Shown: positions 1-10,169 of the stretch, piece after piece | Numbering within the stretch: position 1 is the first letter of the stretch | Layout of the letters: every line of letters starts with the position of its first letter | Source of the DNA: Takashimella koratensis | Lineage: Eukaryota > Basidiomycota > Tremellomycetes > Trichosporonales > Tetragoniomycetaceae | Assembly (NCBI GenBank): GCA_003116875.1 | Contig: BCKT01000010.1 | Span: 248,001-312,000 of the forward strand | Length of the DNA: 64,000 nt | Direction of reading: 5' to 3' | Position numbers and translations under genes: made by a program | The notes under the pieces: model-generated | Seen by the model: the letters and a program-made list of their open reading frames with translations, nothing else | Databases searched by the model: none | What the model was told of the DNA's origin: nothing

Positions 1-136
1 TGAAAAGCTCGGCGTGACGTACACAAAAGCTATCATCCCTGGGGCACCGCACACTGCAGAAGACGTTATTGGCGGTCTCAATAACGATGGCTTGAAGTTT
101 TGGTGGGATGCTTATGAGAAGGTGAAGACGGAGTAG
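1..136 (+). CDS. 3' end of an unidentified gene (partial)
   Basis: An open frame enters from the left edge (reading from base 2) and stops at TAG 134-136, giving about 44 C-terminal residues that include the stretches IIPGAPHTAEDVIGGL and FWWDAYEKVKTE. The composition is that of a soluble protein and nothing suggests a membrane segment. I do not recognise the family from so short a tail. The gene converges on the MFS gene that ends at 401, and the 264 bp between them hold no feature I can name. It may belong to the utilisation block that follows, but that is only position. Confidence 0.5.
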   Translation, partial: EKLGVTYTKAIIPGAPHTAEDVIGGLNNDGLKFWWDAYEKVKTE

Positions 137-400
137 TTCTTAGAATGCATGCAAGGTATTGTACAAGCCATTTGTGGTCATTGAAGATGCCTCCTGTGAT
201 CAAATTAGACGCCCGATTGGGGCAGGCTGTTCAATCGCTGCCACGTTAACTCGACTCTAGGCACAGACGAATCAAAACAGGACGGCGGCACAGGTGCTTC
301 CTAAACCACCATCGCTAAGGGTTCATCGCAATGCAATACTTCATGACTGCTTTGTAATACAATAGAGCATACGTTGGAACTTTCAAACTGCATCTACATT

Positions 401-2508
401 CTAAACAGCATTGCCGGGTGGAGCGCTTGTTGCCTCTGGTTGTGGACCTTTGCGTCTATCTTGCAGCCACTGCTTCGCAGCTTCCTTCTGCTTTTCGTCG
501 TCGTCCCTTCTCAGCGAGTAGTCTTTCACAAACGCAAGGATAAGGAAGAACTGAACTCCAGCGAGAACAGTCATCATGATATAGATCTTTTGAACACCAG
601 TCGCTACGGTCAGCGCTGAAAGCGGCAGAACTTACCGTATGCGTTGATAGCTTGAGTCTGCTCTGACGCAGACATTGAGAGGCTGTTGATCGTAGTTGGG
701 TCTGAGATGATGGAAGAGATTAATGAGGAAGGGAAGTTTTCACCTTGAAGTGTGGTTCTGTTGTCAGCTGAGCCTCTGATCAACTCACTTGACCACATTG
801 TTGAGAAGGGAGCCGGTCGCTGCAACAGCCAGCGTAGACCCAATCATCCGGAAGAAGTTGCGAGACGCCGTGGCTACTGCCATTTCGTGTCGAGGGAGAG
901 CAGCCTGTACCGCAACCAGGGTCACTTGCAAGGTCTGTCCACTACCAAAACCTGACAGCAGTTGATAGCCGATGAGCTTCGCGTTTGACGTTGTCGCATC
1001 GACAGTGACGAGAAGGCCCGAGGCAATGCACCACAAGGCGTATCCAGCGAGCAAGTTCCATCGGTAACACGAGTACTTGGAGACCAACCACCCTGAGCTG
1101 AACGAAGTAACGATTTGACTCAAGATGAGAGGAAGGATCATGATGCCTGAAGTCAAAGGGGAGTCCGCTCGGACCACTTGATAGAATTGAGGGAGCTGCA
1201 GTCAGCTTCAGTCACATGTCGACTCACATAGAAGAGGTTGACAAACGTCGCGAATCCAGTCAAAAAGGTCGTAAAGATGCACGTCGACACGTGGATATTC
1301 TTGAAAATGTGCACTGGGGTTAGAACTCGCCACAGTCTGACTCACTTGGCACCCTGCAGGTCAGCAACGATCAGTCTAGGACTTACAAAGGGATTTTGGC
1401 AAACTTGAGCTCCACCAATATGAACACGGGGATCAAGACAATACCAATAATCAGAGGTACCAGAGTCGCCGGGGAGACCCAGGCAAAGCGTGTTCCGCCC
1501 CTGCCATCAGTGAGATACAAGTAATTTGCTCACCAGCTGATGGGCAGCAAAATCAAGATCGATGACGCGATCGTGACGACACTACCCAGATAATCGATCT
1601 GCTTGAGCTTGGTCCTCATGTCGCCGGTGACCTTTTTTATAGGGAGGACGAAGAAGATGACAAAGAGCGAAAAGCCGGAGAGAGGAATATTGATGTACTT
1701 GGGTCAGCTCAGTCCAACTTACACTTACAAAGCACCAGCGCCATGAGACCTTCTCGGTAAAGATGCCACCAATGACGGGTCCAACAGCGGTCGCTGCGGA
1801 GACGACGACCCCGATGATCCCTTGGTACTTCCCGCGCTCCTTCAAGCTGACCACATCCGAGACAACGATCGTCACGGTGGTCAGGATACCTCCACCACCA
1901 ATACCAGCGAGCGCACCTGGGATCAGCGGCGCTAATTGGTTGGTTGCTCACGAAACACGATCAACTGCACCATTGTCTGAGACACAGCACATGCAATGCT
2001 ACCGATGAGGAAGATGGAAAGACTGCCGAGTAGAATGACCTGATGTCAGTCGCGCCCACGTAAGTCTCACCTTTCTACCGAAGATATCGCTCAAGCGCCC
2101 ATATAGCGGTTGACACGCCGTGGACGAGAGTAAATACGCCGTGCCTACCCAGGAGACGATATCGGCTTGCTGGAATACCCGACCCAGAGTCGGAAGAGCA
2201 GTCGACACGCTACAATCAGTTTTGCACACATCATGTCACCTACATCGTCTGATCAAGCATCGCGCCTATCATCAGCTCCGTCTCAAATCCGACTCACAAA
2301 GCATGGCAGTGCTCAAACCAGCAAAAATGACCAAAAGTTGCCTCATCGGAAGCAAATTGGTCTGATCTTGCAGCCCGTGCTGTCCTTTCTCGGCAGACTC
2401 TACCTTCTCTGCCAACGTCTGCGTGCTATCCACCTCGCAAACCGGCGTCTCCACGGCTTCTTCGACCGAATTGCTTTGACTGGAGCTGCTCTGGCTGTTC
2501 GTGTCCAT
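401..2508 (-). CDS. MFS transporter, DHA14 (14-helix drug:H+ antiporter) type
   Basis: A multi-exon membrane protein read right to left. It starts at ATG 2506-2508 with a Ser/Gln/Glu-rich cytosolic N-terminus and stops at TAG 401-403. Family landmarks are clear. An early helix is followed by VSWVGTAYLLSSTACQPLYG and then GRLSDIFGRK, the loop 2-3 motif A of the major facilitator superfamily. Next come the ERGKYQGIIGVVVSAATAVG / GPVIGG segment typical of helices 4-5, SWRWCF at helix 6, and late helices around 785-1177 with the LGSGQTLQ-like motif LSGFGSGQTLQVTLVAVQ. The C-terminal tail is charged (KDYSLRRDDDEKQKE). At least six short introns are needed. Members of this family export drugs or toxic metabolites, or move basic amino acids at the vacuole; the substrate cannot be read here. 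The gene shares a 154-bp promoter with the divergent double-zinc-cluster regulator, which may control it. Confidence 0.85.
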
Positions 2509-2602
2509 GGTGTTGTGGACTACGAACAATTTGGATATGCCACTTAAATAAAACCCGACCAGGCAAGGCGACTGCGCACTTTGGCGAGTTACTCCAAGCG
2601 AT

Positions 2603-2623
2603 TCGGCTCCAACAAACAGCCGA
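2603..2623. promoter_or_regulatory. CGGCT-N9-AGCCG inverted repeat in divergent promoter
   Basis: The 154-bp gap between the MFS transporter and the zinc-cluster regulator contains perfect arms TCGGCT and AGCCGA separated by 9 bases. CGG/CCG inverted repeats with a fixed spacer are the usual target of dimeric Zn2Cys6 proteins, so this is a plausible operator for the adjacent regulator (autoregulation and/or control of the transporter). It lies 40 bp upstream of the regulator's start codon. The function is inference. Confidence 0.4.
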
Positions 2624-2662
2624 GATTTTCAGGCGAGCGTCGGATCTCTACTCTTCCTCACC

Positions 2663-5124
2663 ATGGAATCCCAGCCCAAATTTCGACGACTCAAGACTGG
2701 TACGTGTCACTCTGAGACTCGACGCTCATTCCTAGGCTGCTTGACATGTCGTGCTCGCAAGGTCAAGTGCGACGAGACGCCGGGCACCTGTATCAAGTGC
2801 AAGAACATGTCCGTCGAGTGCAAATGGGCTGAACAAAGTGGACCTCGACCTTCAACCACGCCGGCTCCAGATGTCCAGCTGTCAAAGAGGCAACCGCGGA
2901 TACCGGCGTGCTACAACTGCCGTTACGCCAGGTCAAAGTGTTCACAAACGCATCCTTCCTGCACCAGATGTAGTATGACTGGCCTGTCGTGTCTCTATCC
3001 TCCGCCCAAGGCAAAACCGACACTCACCCCGGCCGCCATAAACTGGATGCAACGGCGGGATGTCGAAAATTCGGAGGATCCAAGCCCAGTCGATCGGTCA
3101 TCGGTATCTGAACAAGCAGGCGAGTCGAGTGCGAGTCCTGCCGAGCTTCCCGCCGGTAACAATGAGAGGTGAGCGCGTTCATTACCTTGCTCACCCTAGT
3201 CTGGTACCATCTCGCGAACGATCCGAGCGCCTCATTGCCGCTTACTTCGTTCACGTCCACGTCTATCAAGGCAATGCCTTTCTTCATCGCGATGCGACTC
3301 TCCAAGCGGTCAAGGAAGGGAACCTCTCCCAGCTTGTACTTCTCGCGATATGGGCGGTCGCATCCCGATTCGTCGACCCTCCAGAACCCGTTGCAGTGGC
3401 CAATCGATGGGCAGAGGAAGCTGGGAAACGACTGGTCATGGCGCAAGAGCTCTCTAGGGAGTGCATCATTACCGCGTTGCTTCTTGCGATGTACGCACAG
3501 CATTCCGGCCGGTTCCACCAGAGTCACATGTGGTGTGCGATCGCCAGCCGACAAGCTCTCAATTTGGGACTTCATCGTGAGACACCGGGTAGCGGTAAAT
3601 CCTGGGTCGAAGCTGAGGGTGATCGTCGATTGTTCTACGCGACGTACATTCTCGAGCGACAGATATCGAATGGATCGCCCGAATCGGTCTACTGCCCTGC
3701 CGGACGGATACGACTGCAGCTACCATGTGAGGGTTTCAACTATCGTATGGGTCTGCAAACGGAGACCCCAGAGGGGATAATGGAAGATGATGAGAGTGAC
3801 GTGCCATCATGGCTTTACAAGAACGTGGGGCCGATGGGATTCTACGCGCGACTCGTCGGCGCTCGGTTCATGGTTAAGAAATGTTTGCACTGTTTATTAG
3901 AGGATCCGCTCAATCCCAAGATCGCCCCCTGGGAATCAACGTCGCCCTTTGCCAAGTGCTTCAAAAAGTTGATGTCGATCAAAGACTCGTTCCCACCTCG
4001 GCTTCGTCTCACCCCCGAGTTGATCCTCAATCGACACGACTCGCCAGGTCTTGGGCCACTCGTCATGATTTATCTTTGGTGGAATATGTGCATCCTCGAG
4101 CTGAGTCGTGGGTTCTTCCAAGGCTACCCCGAGTCTCTGAGCGATGGGCTCTTGGCCCAAGCCCCTATAGGATGGGTGGAACGGACTCGACAAACCTGCC
4201 TTCGACATGCACAAACAATCACATCGATTCTTAGCATGGTCCACGATCACATGCCCCGCCAGCCGTTGACGATTCTGGATCACACTTTCCCTCGGTTGGT
4301 GTATTCTTCGATTCGAGTCCAGATTGAATGGTGCGAAATGCAGCCGGTAGACAACGCAATTCGCGAAAATCTGTGTCAATCCTTTGACATGATGCTCGAG
4401 TTTGTCGGGCGAACGAGTTCTTACTTTACCCCGGCGCGACTATTGGTGAGTAGGGATAGAAACACAGCTAACATCAGTTCAACGAGACCAAGCGACTCCT
4501 CGTCAAGCACTCGTTGACAAACCGGTCGGAAGAATACACGGATTCGTATGTCTCACGCGGTATTGTGCTGACTACAGACAAACCGAAACCCCTCCTCATC
4601 CCTGGTTTCGCAGGCAAAAACGGGTCGACGATGCGAGACAAGTACGTAGGATGATGATCGCACTGACAAGCAGGTTATTAATACACAAAGCCAGAGCTTT
4701 TTGGATGAAATCTTTTCGACCCTTCTGGACGACTCCATCTTCATGGCACCGACCAATTGGCTTGGGACGGATATCTCGGGAGCTTGGCCTGACCCGCAGG
4801 GACACGTGAGTGATATGCAGTTCATCGCTCATGCCAGGCAAACTTTGGTCTACCTAGCTTGGATGCTTTTGGAGGCGAACCATCGACTCAAGTCTGGGCG
4901 GATGGATCTACATCAGGATCTACTCTCAATCTTTCGACGGCGACTGAGAGATGGCGTGGGAAACAGGCAGAGGCGATGGTAAGTCACGTCTGTTTTGCGC
5001 TTACAGCCAGCAACCGGAACACGACCCTTTCCTTCCCGGCCCTCTAGACTCAGCTGAGTTTGCACAAATCGAACTGCCCTTGCCCGTGTTGGATAACTGG
5101 CTAGCGCCGGAGACTAGTCGATAG
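2663..5124 (+). CDS. Transcription factor with two tandem Zn2Cys6 clusters and fungal-specific TF domain
   Basis: ATG 2663 begins MESQPKFRRLKTG. A 36-nt intron (2700-2735) joins this to CLTCRARKVKC, giving the canonical TGCLTCRARKVKCDE start of a zinc cluster. Two complete CX2CX6CX6CX2CX6C clusters follow each other: one begins CLTCRARKVKCDETPGTC, the other CYNCRYARSKCSQTHPSC. A 31-nt intron (3169-3199) then leads to a long middle region (from about SERLIAAYFVHVHVYQGNAF) matching the fungal-specific transcription factor domain, with the helices VLLAIWAVASRFV and WCAIASRQALNLGLHRE. Several small introns lie after 4440, and the frame closes at TAG 5122-5124 (ending NWLAPETSR). It is a nuclear DNA-binding regulator. 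The neighbours are transporters, a dehydrogenase and a sugar-acid enzyme, so a pathway-specific activator is the natural reading. Tandem zinc clusters in one protein are uncommon. Confidence 0.88.
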
Positions 5125-5190
5125 TAATCATATGATCTGTCTCCGTACATTTGATGCATGTAATTGATCAGAACAAATACAAGATCAAAA

Positions 5191-6959
5191 TCACGACTCA
5201 AAGTGTCGAGCAACTTCTTTGCTATCGCCTTGGGTGATAGCATCAGCCTCCACTCGACCCATACCACTTTCATCGCCCACATGAGCATCTCGCAACTCGG
5301 GAGGAAGATGAAGCAAGACCTTTGGACCAGTGAACAACAGGTCGATTTGTTCCAGGGGCAGGCCAGCGGTCTCAGGGTAGAAGAAGTAAATGATTGGAAC
5401 GAAAACGGCGTTGAAAGCAGCCAGGTAGCAGTAGGTGTACTGGCCGATACTGGCGATGGAGGAGGGGGTGATCTCGACGATAAGGAAGGTGAACGCCCAA
5501 TTGCTGACAACAGAGAGTGCCGAGGATGCTTGACGGACAGGGAGAGCGGCGTACTCGGGTCCCACCAGCCAGGGGCCAGGGAAAATGCCGATCGCAAACA
5601 TACAACTGGACGTCAGTTTTGTCAGAAGTTGACTCACTCGTAGGCGAAGAACATTGTAGCAGCCAAGACACCAGTACCATAAGAGGGGAATGACAAAGCC
5701 ACAGTAAGAATGATCAAGCAGATTGATTGCCCGGCGACAGAGATCATCATGAGTTTGCGCTGGGGTCAGCAAAGTCCACACCAAAGCTTACCCGTCCGAC
5801 TTTGTCGATGATGAAGATGGGTATACACGACGCAAGGAAGAAAACGATACCAATGAAACCAGAGAGAAGGTTTGACAGGTTGACACTGAGCCCGACCGAC
5901 TGTTCGAACACTACAGGAGCGTAGTAGGTGATTCTGCCGTCAGACGAGTCGCATAAAGACTCACAGGTTGATACCACCAAGCTGCTGCATGGCCATGGCA
6001 CCCACACCAAGGAGCATACGGTGGAGGTATCGCTCTTTGCCGTTGGTAAACACCGCTCGCCAGGCGGGAATAGGGTTACCATTTTTGTCTTTGGGCGTTG
6101 CCTCTTCCTCTTCGCGCAGCGCCGCTTGAATAATGCTGAATTCCTCGGCCACTTTGAGGGTAGCATCTTCGCCAGTGTGAAGAGAGATCTGCTCTAGCAC
6201 GAATTGCGCCTCCTCAACCTTGCCATGCTTGAGGAGCCATCGGGGGGACTCGGGGCAGAAGACCAAAAGGACAAGGGATACGATGGCGAAGAAGATTTGG
6301 AAAGCCAGGGGGAATCGGAAGGACGCTGAAGACTTGACATAGGAGAAGCCATAGTCGACCCAGTAGGCAATCGCCTGTTGTCAGTGTGGTAAGATGTGTG
6401 TGACTTACAAGACCAAAGATCTCGATTGCAAACTCGATGCAGACGAGCTTTCCACGGTCGTGTTGAGACGACAGCTCACTCTGCCACGTAGGGACAGTAC
6501 TCGTGTTGATTCCCGTTCCAACACCTGGGGTCAGTTTTGTTTGAGCCATGACTCACCAGTAATGACACGGGCGGCGATGAGCTGGGCGATGCTGTAAGAA
6601 GTGCATTGAAGGGTTGCCCCAATGGTAAGGATGATACAGCCGAGCGCGATTGAGCGTCTTCGCCCGAGGTACTCGGCGAAAGCAAAGGTGATGAGAGCAC
6701 CACACAACGCGCCAATCTCATAGATAGCCACGACGGTTCCTTGAAGTGAGGTCGACCCCCCATTGGCCGTGTCTGTTGTCAGCGGCGAGAATTTTTGAAA
6801 CTCACCAATCGCTGGGAAAGTCGAGGTGAAGGCATCGCCAGTGAGGATACCACTCATGACACCTTGGTCATAACCAAACAGAAGAAGGGAAGAACTGCAG
6901 CAGGCAGTGATGACCCAAGTGACCGCGCGGCCTCGCAATGCGGAGTTGAAACGACCCAT
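5191..6959 (-). CDS. MFS sugar porter (SP family)
   Basis: The protein starts at ATG 6957-6959 (MGRFNSALRGRAVTWVIT) and stops at TGA 5191-5193. It carries nearly every sugar-porter signature. Helix 1 has LLLFGYDQGVMSG. The loop 2-3 motif is EYLGRRRSIALG. PESPRWLL follows helix 6. MQQLGGINL and YYAPVVFEQSVGL lie around helix 7, and PETAGLPLEQID after helix 12. The cytosolic tail is hydrophilic. Length is near the usual 500-550 residues once about seven short introns are removed. The role is proton-coupled or facilitated import of a hexose, pentose or sugar acid across the plasma membrane; the exact substrate is not readable. The gene is divergent from the zinc alcohol dehydrogenase (about 0.45 kb shared promoter) and tail-to-tail with the double-cluster regulator, so it sits inside the putative utilisation block. 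Confidence 0.92.
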
Positions 6960-7426
6960 GTTAGTGGCAAGAGGAGTTGTGGAGGTGGGGACTGCGGGGC
7001 TCAATCTCTCTTTTAAGGTCTTGAGTGGAGACAAACTGTATCATGTCATCGTCACGACGGTCGGTGACGGTTCGCGGTTCAAAGAGGTTCAAGAAGGGGC
7101 TAGCGGCAAAGGGTGGAGCATGGGTTGAGCGGTTTGGGACGGTAAAACGGTAAAACAAGGGAGGTACTCGCGTGCATCGGCATTGCGCGCGTTCTCTATC
7201 GTCGTTGCCATAATTAGCATTCCATGGATGGAGTGACGCCGAAAAAGGCGTTGTTTGAGGCTTGAAGGGGCCGCAAGAAGTCTTGGGCCGAGGTGCCACA
7301 TGGTGAGGCCGAAAGGCGAATGTGCCCTGCCGAACACCGATACTGGAAACACCGGCAATGCGCGGTATCCTGTCCTGGCACTAGAAGAAGGTCAGCATGA
7401 GGCTTGAGCGTCATACCATCACCAAA
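6960..7426. promoter_or_regulatory. Divergent promoter region, sugar porter / alcohol dehydrogenase
   Basis: A 0.45-kb gap between two head-to-head start codons. It contains several CGG and CCG half-sites (for example around 7060-7080 and 7300-7345), but I could not find the same CGGCT-N9-AGCCG element seen upstream of the regulator. The right-hand boundary depends on which of two in-frame ATGs (7397 or 7427) starts the dehydrogenase. Confidence 0.35.
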
Positions 7427-8701
7427 ATGTCGATCCCAGCAACGATGCGAGCAGCCCGTGTAACGGGACCGGGAACGTGAGTGTGGAATGAAGATGGTGC
7501 TGATTTCAGAACCGAGTATGAAATTCAGACAGTGCCTGTGCCACGTCCGACCGGGAAAAAAGTGTTGATTAAAGTCGGCGCCGCTGGGTTGTGTCACACG
7601 GACACGATGATAATGGATTTCTCCATGTTTGGGGTGTATCCAGTGACGGGCTCTCACGAGCCGGCTGGGACGATTATGGAGCTTGGTGCCGAGGCAGAGA
7701 AGGAAGGGAGGCTCAAGGTCGGGCAAAGGGTGGCTGCATTGGAGCATTTCGGAATGTGTTGTGAGTGTAACGCGTCTAATGCCTCTAACGGTAGATGAAT
7801 GCAAGGATTGCAAGGATTACAGCTGGAAGTGAGTCACGCTTAGAATTCAGCTGAAGGTAGATACTGTACCAAATCGAGCTACACCGGTCTCACCACGGAT
7901 GGGGCGTTTGCAGAGTACGAGCTACTCGAAGGGGACTCGGTGGTGCCGATCCCGGACTCCATGTCGTTTGAGCAGGCAGCACCGTTGACTTGTGCGGGTG
8001 TCACCATGTGGACCGCGGTCAGGGATTTGAGACTGAAGCCGGGGCAGGTAAGAACTGTATAGACTCTGTTGACAGCAGATCGTAGGCATCAGCGGTCTGG
8101 GAGCACTAGGTCATCTCGGGGTTCAATACGCCAAGGCAATCGTGAGTAACACGGATAGCAGGATTAACCCTCAGGGCCTCAAGGTAGTGGGAATCGACGC
8201 TCGCAAGGAGCCGATTCAACTAGCCAAGAGTCTGCGCCTTGCTCCCGACCTCGTCATCGATGCGAGCGTAACGACTGCCGACGAGGCGAGAAGCCAGATT
8301 TTAAATCTCCGCCCTGAAGGATACCAACCTTTCGCAGAGCCGTTCAACGGCGTGGACGGTAAGTCCTTGTGGAAACAAAGCTGACTCAAGCTATGATTCT
8401 TACTGCGGACCCCGCTGCGGCTCAAAAATTTGCAGTGGAAGTCACTCGTCGTCACGGCAAGTATATGGTCGTCGCCCAACCCGAGACCGTTTCCTTCTCA
8501 TTTAGGGACTTTGTCTTCCGCAATCTCACCGTTGTTGGGTCACTCTGTGGAGATGCCCAAGACCTCAAAGAGACAGTTGAGATTGCCGCGGAACATGGTA
8601 TTCACACCGACGTCACGACATACACATTCGACCAGCACAAAGAGTTGCTCCACTCCATGCACGATGGGAAAAGAAAGGGAAAATCCGTCATGATCTTTTG
8701 A
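7427..8701 (+). CDS. Zinc-dependent alcohol dehydrogenase (medium-chain MDR family)
   Basis: Spliced by eye, the protein begins MSIPATMRAARVTGPGT, then EYEIQTVPVPRP. The catalytic-zinc motif GLCHTDTMI is followed by GSHEPAG, which supplies the GHE-type glutamate (here with Ser in place of Gly). Two 30-odd-nt introns joined at about 7750-7880 create CYECKDCKDYSWKYC, a perfect CX2CX2CX7C structural-zinc lobe, which strongly supports those junctions. The Rossmann fold follows with GISGLGALGHLGVQYAKA and then VVGIDARKEP, where the acidic residue suggests NAD. The stop is TGA 8699-8701 after KGKSVMIF. An upstream in-frame ATG at 7397 would add ten residues; 7427 fits the family start better. The predicted role is oxidation of an alcohol or polyol (or reduction of the aldehyde) in the cytosol. 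It ends four bases before the stop of the convergent dehydratase-like gene. Confidence 0.88.
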
Positions 8702-8705
8702 TGCA

Positions 8706-9875
8706 TCACCATTCTACACTGTACTGTTTGAGAATTGACTCGTTGATGGTCACACCGAGGCCAGGAGCTTCGGGAACTGCAATGTGACCATCAATAAGCT
8801 GGAACCGCTCGTGAAGAAGATCATCTCTGAGCGGGTTGTGTTTGCGGTCAAACTCAATGACTGGCTCGTTGACGAGTGGGAGAGGGTTGGCAGTGTGGGG
8901 AGTGGGAGGGATTGTCGCGATCGCCTGGAGGGCAGCGGCGAACCCGATGCCGGATCCCCAGACGTGAGGGATCACGAGCGTGCCGTACGAGTTGGCGAGG
9001 GCGAGGATTTGAGAAAACGCCGTGAACCCACCGCAGACCGTCAAATCGGGCTGAGCGACGTCGACGCAACCTTTACTGATGAAATCGCGAAAACCGTAAC
9101 GGGTGAACTCGGCTTCACCTCCTGCCACCGGAATTGGGTTCTCTGCCCTGACACGACGGTACGCCTCGTGGTCCTCGGGGATGACTGGTTCTTCGAAAAA
9201 GAGAATGTCGTGCGGCGCCATGAGGTGCCCCATTCGAATCGCTGAAGCTGCAGTGTAGGCGTGATTGGCGTCGACCATGATACCGATGTTGGGAAGGGCC
9301 TCGCGGATCACTCGAAGTCGCTCGGCGTCCTTTCGAATATCGAGGAGGCCAATTTTAACTTTGATAAAGTCAAAGCCAGCATCTCGGTAGCTCATTGCCT
9401 CGTCCTTGACCGCAGCGAGGAGTTTGGGAAAATCGTCGAATTTCTCGGGGTAGTAGCAACCCGTCGCGTACGCCTTGATCTGGTGCCTAAACCGACCGCC
9501 GAGAAGTTTCCAAACGGGGAGACCCGCCGCTTTGCCCGCAATGTCCCATAGGGCAATGTCGATCGCTGAGATCGCTTCGATGTATGTGCCCTTCTGACCA
9601 AAGTCGCGTGAAAAGTTGTAAAGCTCGTTCCATATTCGAACGGGCTCGGTCGGGTCTTGTCCGATGAGTTTTGGTTTGAAGACGTGGTCGATGACGGCGG
9701 CGACGGGTTCGGGAGGGCCGTATTGTCCGCCCTCGCCCCAACCGACGATGCCAGTGTCGGTTTCGACGCGGACGAGGTAGCTGTTACGTTCCGGGAAACG
9801 TGCCTGTGAGGAGAAGAAGACTTTGTCTCCCAGTGGGACCCGCAGGATGTGGGAGGTGATCGACTGAATCTTCAT
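8706..9875 (-). CDS. Enolase-superfamily sugar-acid dehydratase/cycloisomerase (mandelate racemase/muconate lactonizing type)
   Basis: A single uninterrupted frame of 389 codons, ATG 9873-9875 to TGA 8706-8708. The N-terminal capping domain begins MKIQSITSHILRVPLG and includes GWGEGG. The barrel residues of the mandelate-racemase subgroup are all visible: FIKVKIG (KxK acid/base pair), MVDANHAY (metal Asp), FFEEPV (metal Glu), VAGGEAEF (metal Glu), DVAQPDLTVCGG, and the His of IPHVWGSGIG (His-Asp dyad). That set fits abstraction of a proton alpha to a carboxylate, as in aldonate/aldarate dehydratases and galactarolactone cycloisomerase; the exact substrate is open. No intron is present although neighbours have five or more, hinting at recent acquisition, possibly from a bacterium. 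With the sugar porter and alcohol dehydrogenase it suggests sugar-acid catabolism. Confidence 0.9.
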   Translation of the reverse strand: MKIQSITSHILRVPLGDKVFFSSQARFPERNSYLVRVETDTGIVGWGEGGQYGPPEPVAAVIDHVFKPKLIGQDPTEPVRIWNELYNFSRDFGQKGTYIEAISAIDIALWDIAGKAAGLPVWKLLGGRFRHQIKAYATGCYYPEKFDDFPKLLAAVKDEAMSYRDAGFDFIKVKIGLLDIRKDAERLRVIREALPNIGIMVDANHAYTAASAIRMGHLMAPHDILFFEEPVIPEDHEAYRRVRAENPIPVAGGEAEFTRYGFRDFISKGCVDVAQPDLTVCGGFTAFSQILALANSYGTLVIPHVWGSGIGFAAALQAIATIPPTPHTANPLPLVNEPVIEFDRKHNPLRDDLLHERFQLIDGHIAVPEAPGLGVTINESILKQYSVEW

Positions 9876-10169
9876 GGCTGTTGAGGAGGAAGGAAACTAG
9901 AACTTCAAAATTAGATTACTTGCATCGTCTCGGGTATCGCCGTGTCGGGGTACCGGCAAGACGCGGGAGAGCGCGGGCATTGCTCTCGCGTCAACTGGCG
10001 GCAAGGACTGGGGCTAATGAAGGGGGTCTGACGGCTTGGAACGGGAGTTGGTGGAGCTCTGGCGATGTCTCCGGCCACACTCGCCTGACAAGTCGCCACC
10101 GGGACATAAAAACACCGAGGAATGTCTAACTGATCTTTATACATTTTGGCAAAAGGGCCGCATGATCGA

